Positions 27,601 to 35,800 of a stretch of 55,207 bases of DNA are shown piece by piece (the stretch's first letter is position 1; every line of letters begins with the position of its first letter). The translations under genes and the position numbers were made by a program. The DNA is from an uncultured Lachnospiraceae bacterium (lineage in GTDB: Bacteria; Bacillota; Clostridia; Lachnospirales; Lachnospiraceae), in contig CAJTSL010000016.1 of the NCBI GenBank assembly GCA_910578845.1, positions 21,068 to 76,274 of the forward strand. The letters are read 5' to 3'. A model generated the notes under the pieces. That model worked only from the letters and a program-made list of their open reading frames with translations. It was not told the origin of the DNA and made no database searches.

Positions 27601-28268
27601 ATGCCGCCCGTATAATGAGCCCCCGTCACTTTGCCTCTTCCTGTACATTCTATCAGGATACCGCTCGGCTCATTAAAGCCTGCGATGCCACCGACATAAT
27701 CATTGCCCTCAACCAAGCCTTCAAAGCAACAATGGATGATGATGCCGCTGTTATCGCCGACAATGCCGCCAACTACCATTTGTTTCCCTTCAGGCCTTAC
27801 CGTGCCTTTTACATGCAAATTCGCGACCACCGCCGATTTCTGCGTATAACAGAATAACCCCGTATAAGAAACATAGTCCCGTACAGTAAGACCGCTGATC
27901 GTATGTCCTTGTCCGTCAAAATAACCACCAAACGTCGGAATGGAGACAAACTCGCTGCCTGTCAGATCTAAATCCTCTTGCAGATATACTTTCTTGTTCT
28001 GTGACCATGTATCCAGCCAGCAATCTTTGGCAAATTCCTGCAAATCCTCCACGGAATCTATGTATACTTCTTCCCACTCATACGCTTCATCAAGATAGGA
28101 GTCTATTGTCTCGTTAGCATCTTCAACGGTTATGACTTCCTGTTCTTCCTTTATGTCTTCCTCTAAGCTTTCTTTCGTTTCAGCATTCTCCTCTGCCATG
28201 ACATTCATCACCGGCATTAGCGCGAGCACACCGGCAAGCCAAAGAGAAATCACTCTCTTCTTATACAT
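24663..28268 (-). CDS. Large surface protein with GLUG repeats and C-terminal membrane anchor
   Basis: The 1201-aa protein has a signal peptide (to about residue 25, ending VMNVMAEE). GLUG-type repeats follow in two blocks, about residues 160-350 (GGIVGDNSGIIIHC, GGIVGDNMGNIVGC, GGIVGRQSGYVYAC) and 810-960 (GGISGLQEMGTVLRC, GGIAGESRSHIISS). Between them is a long helical stretch rich in Asp, Glu and Ala, like the YhgE/Pip-type extracellular helical regions. One membrane segment near residue 1160 (YIIPAVLVFLIVVIWMIVKA) precedes a Lys/Glu-rich cytoplasmic tail. It overlaps the MMPL gene by 8 bp, so the two proteins are made together and probably act in one envelope complex. Function not known. 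Confidence 0.82.
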   Translation of the reverse strand: MYKKRVISLWLAGVLALMPVMNVMAEENAETKESLEEDIKEEQEVITVEDANETIDSYLDEAYEWEEVYIDSVEDLQEFAKDCWLDTWSQNKKVYLQEDLDLTGSEFVSIPTFGGYFDGQGHTISGLTVRDYVSYTGLFCYTQKSAVVANLHVKGTVRPEGKQMVVGGIVGDNSGIIIHCCFEGLVEGNDYVGGIAGFNEPSGILIECTGRGKVTGAHYTGGIVGDNMGNIVGCVNEGNVNVSNTDREKSLEDIHIAQYASGLLESGESSESEKEESMNSNTIDSGGIAGLSTGIIQFCANKGTIGYEHIGYNIGGIVGRQSGYVYACENAGSVYGRKDVGGIAGQTEPFIAIDLTKDIAYQLSENIDKMHDLTGVMLDDAGAESDTISGRLAVIQDFAGKALDDTSFLADQTVEWTDGMVGSVNEAINRLDFVMDETAKEGGVLDQARDAAGNVKDAAGELEDTVEALSIYQYMSPDEQQRYDAAKAAIENAGKEHAGYYEDAMRGYHHFYINIAWQTPGSNVSDLRPMVNGSVDDNLISSSDFRDFIHVDDWVHYDGATGTILDEFPSSDESRRESDEAVLNKSAELLAENASLVAEDASDYADVQYENAHGVSYPADMRDNLQTMSDLVLSHEGEMTDKVAGELKDAVGYTKDASENMENAGDEAKNIFNSLNDMPDISMPQLGEGYRSKTNSLTSNLKSLSENLGYLNDEMSSTNDVLLGDLADLNDQFSTVMRLYTDAIDGVLDMDYSNIYEDNSKEDAETSTEATIADCKNSGEVRGDINVSGIAGTMAIEYDFDLESDVTGIEDAKLNSTFLTKCVLRNNTNSGKVTAQKSYVGGISGLQEMGTVLRCENYGKVTSSAGSYVGGIAGESRSHIISSYAKCSVAGDEYVAGIAGAGSSIAGCLAIIRVKEAAAFSGAIAGKVDENGIVENNFFVSEEIAGIDRISYSGKAEPVSYQEMMEIEGVPDSFHKMMITFYADEEEVKIVECPYGGIVAQSQYPEIPAKEGFYADWDSKELRNVAYDEDVTVEYVRYLTTLASAQTRPNAQSVILADGMFKQEETIEASQLELTGDMPEEAAEHWKLSIPADGADVHQIRYQAPQGQTDGINVYVKAGDAWEQTNTELMGIYHLFGAQGETVEFVVCIHEKDIRDYLVYIIPAVLVFLIVVIWMIVKARGRKKEKSKAKEPEKPEKNENS

Positions 28269-30837
28269 AAGCCTTCACCTCCTCGCTTTCTGCCGGGATT
28301 TCTATTGTTCTCTCCGGATGATTCTCTTGCAGCTCCCCCTCTATGCTTCCCCTCTGCACTGTCATCTGTCCTGCCATCTGCGCCGAAAGCTCTTCATACG
28401 CTTCCTTTGTCAGCTCCGTTATATCCCCGGCCTCTACAAATGCACTGACATTCCCTCTGATAATCGCATTCATGCTGCCTGTTACCGTACCGTCAATCTT
28501 CCCGCGTACCAGACCGTCTACCTTCATCAGCCCAGTCGCGTTCTTCGTCCTGATTGGCATATTCATGACAAATGCCGTCTTCTCGATAATCTTATCCCCT
28601 ACAAGCAAAATCTGCGGTAACACGAACATCGTAATAAAGATGGAAATCAAAGTCCCACGCCCTAAACATTTCCCAATGCCAAAAATCGCTACATCGGAAG
28701 TCAGCTTCCCGATCAGGATCCCCGCTACCGCTAACATCGTCCCGGAAGTGATAATCGTCGGGAAAGACAGGTTCATCGTATCAATAATAGACTGCTTACG
28801 TCCCATTGTCTTGCGCAGATCGGTATAACGGCTGGCAATGACAATCGCATAATCAATATTGGCTCCCATCTGGATAGAGCTGACAATCAGATAGCCTAAG
28901 AAGAAAAGATTGTCATGCTGTAAGGACGGAACTGAGAAATTGATCCAGATGCTTCCTTGTATGACTGCAATCAAAAGCACCGGCATGCCAGCGGACTTAA
29001 AGGTAAACAGCAGCACCACCAATACGACCAGTATGGAAACCACATTCACGACCATATTATCCCGTGTAAATGTTTTCTGTAAATCATACTGGCTGACCGA
29101 CTCTCCACAGACAAGCACCGTGCCTTCATAATACTTTCCTGCAATCTCATGCATCCTTTCCAGGAAAGCAAACGTCTCCTCACTCTCTTCCGGGAGCGTC
29201 AGATATACGAGCATACGGCTATAATTCTCGCCCTGCAACTGGTTCTTAGCAAAGTTCATCTGCTTATAGGCATCATCTAACGTTTCCTGTAGATCACTCT
29301 CTAATGTGACATAACCTTCCTCTACCTCGTCATATACGAACATGAACATATCAATCAACGGCACCTGATAATCGGACAAACCGTTGACTACTTTCGCATA
29401 ATCTTCGTCATTGACGGCATATGCGGTATAGATTAATTCCGCCACTTCATAGTCTAAATCTATCAGCTCCGAAAACTGCCTCGGTGTCAGCTTATCCGTC
29501 AGATGATATCCGTCCATTGCCTCAATATTAGCAAGACCCATCGTATAATCCACTTCTTCACACATATCCAAATCACGAAGCAGCGCTTTCTCGCTGTCAT
29601 AATCTCCGGCAGGCACAATCAGCGCCACCATATTCGAGCTGCCGAAATTCGTCTCCTGCATCTGTTCTGCCTTCTGCACCCGGTTCTGTAACGGCGGCGT
29701 TACCGTACTATAGCCGAACACATAGGGGCAATTCTTAGAGATCATATAGCCGACTACAATCGCGATCAGGAAAAGAGGCGCCACAATATGCCTGGAAAAA
29801 TAGGCAAACTTTCCTACGATCGGGATATCCGGGATAAAATTCTTATGCTTTGTCTTATCCATCAATTTGGAAAATAACATGATCACGCCCGGCATCAGCA
29901 GAAACACCGCACACAGGCTAAGCAGGATTGCTTTGATCAACACGACTCCCAGATCCGGCCCCATTTTATACTGCATGAAAGTCATAGCGATCAGACCGCC
30001 TATTGTCGTAAGAGAGCTGCCCGCAATCTCAGGAATGGCTTTGCTAAGCGCGATAATAACGGCTTCCCTCGCTTCCAGCGAAGCATGCTCTTCTTTATAA
30101 CGGTTCAGCAGAATAACCGCATAATCGACCGATAACGCTAACTGCAATACAATTGTGACCGAATTAGATACAAAAGATATGGTTCCTAACAGAAAATTCG
30201 TTCCCATCTGAATGACTGCCGCCGACAGAAACGTAATCAATAAAACCGGGATTTCCGCATATGCCTGCGTCGTCAGAAGCAATACAGACACAACAATGAC
30301 CGCCACCAAAACAGAAATCGTATTCATCTCCTGTCCGATTAATTCCGCCTGCGTATTCCCCAGACTGGTTGTCAGATAATAATCATAACCTGCAAATAGC
30401 TCTTTTACCTTATCGAGCACAACAAGACAAGCATCGTCCTTCTCATCATAATCAAAAGTAATATTATAATAGGCAGAGCCGTTCGCATAATGTTCCTCCG
30501 TGTCATCAAACCCTACCGAAAAAACACCCTCTATCCGTTCTAAGCGTTCATACATATGCTCCGCCTGCTCATAAGACACATTCGCAAGCATGATGTTACA
30601 AGCGCCATATGTAATGAACTCCTCCTCCATTAAATCCAGTCCTTGTCTCGTCTCCGTCGTTCCCGGCAGATAATAGGACATGGAGTTTTCCACCCCTACC
30701 CAATTCCTCGATATGGCAGAAAAAATAATCAGGAGACCAAAGATGAGGAAAAAGAGGTTTCTCTTATCCACAATAAAACCACAGATCTTGATCATTGCCT
30801 GATTACCGTTTTTTTTCGTATTTACATCCTTATCCAT
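28261..30837 (-). CDS. MMPL/RND family transporter
   Basis: The 858-aa membrane protein has the two-fold RND layout: TM1 (NLFFLIFGLLIIFSAI), an extracytoplasmic domain, a bundle of membrane segments with LALSVDYAVILLNRYKEE (the conserved Asp-Tyr of MMPL proteins), a second extracytoplasmic domain (about residues 390-580) and a second bundle with MGANIDYAIVIASRYTD. The C-terminal tail of about 100 residues is hydrophilic. MMPL proteins export lipids, peptides or siderophores. Its stop overlaps the start of the GLUG protein gene by 8 bp (ATGTATAA). RBS TAGGAGGCG. No regulator is directly beside it. Confidence 0.93.
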   Translation of the reverse strand: MDKDVNTKKNGNQAMIKICGFIVDKRNLFFLIFGLLIIFSAISRNWVGVENSMSYYLPGTTETRQGLDLMEEEFITYGACNIMLANVSYEQAEHMYERLERIEGVFSVGFDDTEEHYANGSAYYNITFDYDEKDDACLVVLDKVKELFAGYDYYLTTSLGNTQAELIGQEMNTISVLVAVIVVSVLLLTTQAYAEIPVLLITFLSAAVIQMGTNFLLGTISFVSNSVTIVLQLALSVDYAVILLNRYKEEHASLEAREAVIIALSKAIPEIAGSSLTTIGGLIAMTFMQYKMGPDLGVVLIKAILLSLCAVFLLMPGVIMLFSKLMDKTKHKNFIPDIPIVGKFAYFSRHIVAPLFLIAIVVGYMISKNCPYVFGYSTVTPPLQNRVQKAEQMQETNFGSSNMVALIVPAGDYDSEKALLRDLDMCEEVDYTMGLANIEAMDGYHLTDKLTPRQFSELIDLDYEVAELIYTAYAVNDEDYAKVVNGLSDYQVPLIDMFMFVYDEVEEGYVTLESDLQETLDDAYKQMNFAKNQLQGENYSRMLVYLTLPEESEETFAFLERMHEIAGKYYEGTVLVCGESVSQYDLQKTFTRDNMVVNVVSILVVLVVLLFTFKSAGMPVLLIAVIQGSIWINFSVPSLQHDNLFFLGYLIVSSIQMGANIDYAIVIASRYTDLRKTMGRKQSIIDTMNLSFPTIITSGTMLAVAGILIGKLTSDVAIFGIGKCLGRGTLISIFITMFVLPQILLVGDKIIEKTAFVMNMPIRTKNATGLMKVDGLVRGKIDGTVTGSMNAIIRGNVSAFVEAGDITELTKEAYEELSAQMAGQMTVQRGSIEGELQENHPERTIEIPAESEEVKAYV

Positions 30838-30948
30838 TGTATAAGCGCCTCCTACGTTCTACACTTGTCAGGAATTATAGCATTCCGCTATATGGATGAC
30901 AATCCTAGAATACGTATGAGTGCTATACAATTTCACTGTTTTGTATAT

Positions 30949-32187
30949 TTAATTTTGTAATGGTATTTTAGAGTACCTTACATTGACATATCTCATCCAA
31001 TATGTATTACGCATAAAATGCCTTAAGCTCTCCCCTATCTTTTCCTGTTTTTCACCCGGCCCGATAATCACTTCCCGAATAGGCAAATGTCCCCTGCACC
31101 ATATCCTGATTCCCTCTTCCCAATCAATAGAGAATCCCTCCTCCTGCATCATATCTTCAAGCAGGCTCATAATGTCTTCTTGGTTATTGCCTTCGCCAAT
31201 ATAAATATCTTGTTTTTTAATAAAACGTGTACAACTAATCCCGATATCACGCAGTCTATTCATAATGCGCTGGTAAATGCCGTCAATTTCCGCCTTGTCC
31301 TTTCCTTGTTTCTTTGCTCGCTCCTCGATTTCTTTTCCCAAGATAACTTGTTCCACCGGCTTTTCTTTTTTCTCTCCATCGCCCATTTCAACGGCAATAT
31401 TGGGAAGCTTTTGCCCATCCCGCATGATATATTCAACCTTTTTTCTCATTATGACACGGTTTTGCGCCTCTGTATCTCCCAAATCACTGACGGAAAAAAG
31501 AATTCTATACTCGGCTTCTTCATAAAACCCCAAATCTTTTACAAAAGGTATCAAGTTTAAAAGCATATCATTTCTAGAATCCGGGTCATCCTCAAACTTT
31601 TCCATCGCCACCCAGAATTTTTCTCTCTCACTCTTTTTATCTGTTACCTCTTTATCCTTATTAACATAGAAAACACGGTACGGCATTTCAATAAAACGAA
31701 TGCATTTACCATCCAGTTTATATTTACTATCTTTCCTGTTTTCCGGATTATTCAATACCGTAAACATTTCCGTATGTTTCAGTCCCTTCTCTTCTTCGAA
31801 GAAATCCATACCTAAGCTCACGCCATTTCTTGCGTATCCCCTCCATTGGCTCAACAAGTCACCCTCTTCACAAAAGCAAACCATATAAAACATCTGTACG
31901 CCTTGCTGAATGCTTTTAAAAATCTTCTGTCGCAGCCCTGGCTCTAAGACTTTTTCTTCCACATATTCCTTGATTATCTTTTCACCAAGCTTATATTCTT
32001 CCGAATCATTAGAAAAACGGACATTACGCGCCAGAAAAGAATCCGTTTCCAAGATCTTCCATATTGTCTCTATGCCCGCATAATGATAAAGCAGTCTGTT
32101 ATCCCATTTAGGGAGCCGGAACGCCTCTTGGTATTTCGTCTGCAAGGCTGCCTTTCTTCTGCGCGTATCATTTCCTTTGTAAAACAT
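30949..32187 (-). CDS. DUF2971 family protein, third gene of the HATPase/PRTase operon
   Basis: The 412-aa protein fits DUF2971: LLYHYAGIETIWKILETDSF, NVRFSNDSEEYKLG, and the strongest match FCEEGDLLSQWRGYARNG followed by VSLGMDF (about residues 105-130). The C-terminal half (from about 290) is charged and contains a segment IREVIIGPGEKQEKIG also common in the family. Its biochemical role is unknown; members are frequent in accessory and defence-type islands. It starts 17 bp after the receiver-like gene, with AGAGGAAGG upstream of MFYKGND. It is AT-rich like its two operon partners and ends 111 bp before the MMPL gene. Confidence 0.78.
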   Translation of the reverse strand: MFYKGNDTRRRKAALQTKYQEAFRLPKWDNRLLYHYAGIETIWKILETDSFLARNVRFSNDSEEYKLGEKIIKEYVEEKVLEPGLRQKIFKSIQQGVQMFYMVCFCEEGDLLSQWRGYARNGVSLGMDFFEEEKGLKHTEMFTVLNNPENRKDSKYKLDGKCIRFIEMPYRVFYVNKDKEVTDKKSEREKFWVAMEKFEDDPDSRNDMLLNLIPFVKDLGFYEEAEYRILFSVSDLGDTEAQNRVIMRKKVEYIMRDGQKLPNIAVEMGDGEKKEKPVEQVILGKEIEERAKKQGKDKAEIDGIYQRIMNRLRDIGISCTRFIKKQDIYIGEGNNQEDIMSLLEDMMQEEGFSIDWEEGIRIWCRGHLPIREVIIGPGEKQEKIGESLRHFMRNTYWMRYVNVRYSKIPLQN

Positions 32188-32204
32188 ATTTCTAATCCTT
32201 CCTC

Positions 32205-32816
32205 TCAATTATCCTCAAAAAAATCATTCACTTTATCTTCCTTCAGTTCTAATTCCTTATCGCCAAGTATTTGCTCCCTATTTTCCATATACCATATTGT
32301 CCTCGCCATAGCGCCATAAGAAGGATATTCCGTCACCAAATCTTTAGATACATATCGCTGGATCAATTCCTTTGTCCCCATCAAACTTAAAACCTGCGAA
32401 CTGAATTCCCTAATCGATGTGATGACATAGATCCCCGCTTTTTCTTTAAATCTCCGATAGATTTCTTTTCCTATCTTAAAGCCGGAATAATCATTCACGC
32501 TTGCTTTATTATATTCCTCTTTGCTTAATGCGACATCCAATAGAATTCCCGTACTCACGCCTTTTTCTTCATTATTTTTAATTTTTTCGTCAAGCTCATG
32601 ATATATGCTTTCATCGTAAAACCAATATTTTTCTTCATTACGTACCGTTTCTTTCTTTTTCCCCTTCAGCCATTCCACATGAATCTTGTCAAAGGATAAA
32701 TATTCTTTTAAAGCGCCTTTCTCTTCTAACATACTTACCATTTTTTCATATGAATCCTTGATGCCTATTGCGTGTTTTTCTGAATCCTCAATAATGATAA
32801 TGAATAACTCGTTCAT
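32205..32816 (-). CDS. Atypical receiver-like protein, second gene of the HATPase/PRTase operon
   Basis: The 203-aa protein looks like a response-regulator receiver fold: acidic pair Glu10-Asp11 in FIIIIEDSEKHA, phospho-acceptor-like Asp94 in GILLDVALSKEEY, Thr133/Ser134 in YVITSIREFS and Lys158 in RYVSKD. The distance between the acidic pair and Asp94 is 83 residues instead of about 45, because a charged insert of about 40 residues (about 35-80) sits after the first helix. There is no DNA-binding output domain; about 40 residues follow Lys158. Only 3 bp separate it from the giant upstream gene, whose stop codon overlaps its RBS (GGGAGGAC). It may receive phosphate from that protein (inference). 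Confidence 0.68.
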   Translation of the reverse strand: MNELFIIIIEDSEKHAIGIKDSYEKMVSMLEEKGALKEYLSFDKIHVEWLKGKKKETVRNEEKYWFYDESIYHELDEKIKNNEEKGVSTGILLDVALSKEEYNKASVNDYSGFKIGKEIYRRFKEKAGIYVITSIREFSSQVLSLMGTKELIQRYVSKDLVTEYPSYGAMARTIWYMENREQILGDKELELKEDKVNDFFEDN

Positions 32817-32819
32817 TTC

Positions 32820-35800
32820 CTAGTCCTCCCATACATCTAAAATTGGAAGCTTCACATAAAAGAATTTTTTTCTTTCTTCCAATCCGGTGTCAATCAATAC
32901 ACCGCCATTATTGTCTGACAATCCATAGCAAGCATTTACCGTTTCCTTAATTGTTGCCAAAGAAATGCCATCTTTTTTTCGTTCCAGCGAATCCTTTATA
33001 TCCTGTTTAATCCGCTGCATTTGCTTACTGCTTCTGAAGGGATTTTTTACTACCAAATACTCATTTTCACGATAAATATAGACATCTGCATTCCCTCTTT
33101 TTCCAGAATGATTAATAGCGCTCAAAATAAGCTCGGCTATAATAACACTTATTCTTCTAAAAGATAAGCTTTCCCCATCCTCAGTCTTGCGCAGCCTTAC
33201 ATTTTTCTCTAATAAAGCTTTCGAAAAACATTCCTTCCCATTTTCATCCAGAATGCGAAAATTCTCAACCACATGCATACTTTCTATCAGAAATTTCAAT
33301 TGCTGATAATAAACCTGCCTAAATGATGCATGTGAAGGCTCTCTTTCCGGATTTGCCCCAGCCAATATCTGAATATTCATCCTGGCAATATAAGAATTAA
33401 TAACCATGTGCAACAAAGCACAATCCCGTTCTTTCTGCTTCTCGTCCAAGGAATCCTTATGCTCATAAAGTTTTGTTATTTGATTATAATACTTCAACAA
33501 ATTATCACGGTCCGTATGGTCTGTCGCACGCTGCAATCTAACCTGTTTATTGAAGTATTCCCGCGAGCTCCATCTTTGAATCATATTGTTGGAAAAATCC
33601 TGTCTCAAATGCAGCAGAATCATGTTGTGAAAAGCCATAATCATTTTCAGACATATGAAAATTCTTCTCTCCGATAACCCTTCGTCAAAATCCAACTGTA
33701 ACAATATCATATTGTTCACATTATCATCAATATTCTGGAGGTTATATTTAATATATGTTCTCTTTCTCTTAGCGTTATTTTCCTCTACTATATAAGTTGG
33801 TATAAATGTATCCGCCACTAAATCCCGCATTCTGGTACTGATATCATTTTCCTTCAAGTATTCTACGTTTCCGTTTTCCTGTATCCGATAATATTGCTTA
33901 TTCTGGATTTGGTCGTCCACACCTGTCCCATATACCAGATAGCAATTCATGATCCCGTCGAGCTCTCCAATCAATCCCAGTAAATGATTATAATAAATCT
34001 GCGCATCTTTTTCTTCCTCTCCTCCTAGCTTTTCATCTAAATGTTGATATAGCTTTACCACAATATTCAACAAACGATTCCCATTATCCGTTAACTCTTT
34101 GTCCCAATAACCATAAAGCTTTAACAGTCTCTTAAAGTTTTCGTAATAATACAGTTCCAATAGTTTTGATAAATGCTGCTCTAAACCGGCATCTTTTTGT
34201 TGATTCTTTTTAATATCCCTTGCCAAATCACGGATGCCATCATTCCATACCCTCGTATTTTCCAAAAAAACTACCTTAAAAAATATTTGCTCCTTTTTGA
34301 CGGGCATTAAGATCAGCTCATCCCTATCAAATATTTTAACCTCTTTTTCATCTAATTTAACATATTCTTCGCCATACAGCAACAAATACTCCAAAAAAAT
34401 ACTTTTATTCTCATCGTTGCTCTGGCAGCAAATCCGTTTCACAATTCCAATATAACGTTCTTTAAACTCTCTTTTTTCTTCTTCTGAAACCACTAATTTA
34501 TTAACGGCTTTTAAAATATTCATCATATTCTTTTTCCGAATAATATAATATGAACCTAAATCCGATAGCCTTTTCATCAAAATTAGCAAAAGATTGCAAA
34601 TCACATGACCGGATTTCTCTTTTTGTTCCATAATAAAACCACTTATATCCCTAATTTCTTTATGTTTGCTGATTTTACTTCTGCTTTCATTTACGATATA
34701 ATCGATCATCCAAAGCATAATCTGGAAAATGGCTTCCCTATTGCTTTTCAAATAGCAAATAAACGGGCGTGACAAGATTTTCACATAAGAAATAATCCAC
34801 TCAAGCTGCTCGTCATTTTGTTCTGTCATCAGTTCGAGCATTGCTTTGCGGACTTTTTCCGTGTCATTTCTCTCACACCCTAATTCCCTTAATCTCTCAT
34901 TTGCCAAATGGGAGCATATCATCCTGCGGTATGCACGTTCTCTTCCGTCATTTTGCGCTGCCAACAATTCTTCTTGCATCTTATTTTGAATTTCCTGGGG
35001 GTTATGCCGCTCTATCTTCTTATCCCAGAATTGGTATTGCTGGTTCGTGGAAGCTTGTTGTCTTAAATTCATAAAATTAGTTACTAGTTTACACTCCGTA
35101 CAAGCATCTTCATGATTACGCATAGAGGAAATACTTAAATTGGCGTAAGCGTGAAAATGTTCCAGCCGTTCTTTTCTATCATCCCGATTGATGTCTTTCA
35201 CCATCAAATTCTCTACACTGTCTATAGACATACGGTTGAGCATAACAACTACGTCTGAAAACACTTCTATCTGTATATTTTCATTCTGCGGATAAATTAA
35301 TGAGCGGAAAACAGTCCTGGCTCTTGAAAATGCCCGCCCTGATATAATCGTATCATCGACAAAGTGAAAACGAATCAGTGCTTTTTTCCCAATTTGCAGT
35401 AAATTATAATATAAGCCCACAATATTGCTATACTTTGTTTTTACATTTTCCCGGAATTCTTTTTCCACTTCGAAATTCAAGACTAAAGCCGCGTTATCAA
35501 ACAGATAATGATTGACTTCTGCTACAAATCCTGCATTACTATAATGAAGCGGCGAAACGATAATGTCATAAACAATCCTGCCGTCTATGCATTTTCTCTT
35601 TTCACGTTCTTTCTTTAGCCATTCAATGATATTTTCACGTTCCTGGATAAAATATTGTTCCAGGCAAAAATAATATAAATAATGATTCCCATTGCGAATC
35701 ACATGCTTATATACCAAACTATTTTTAAGCGCTTTCACTCTTTCTAAATTTTCATCGCTCTTTTTTCTTATTTCTTTTGGGAATAACTCCTCATCCTTTA

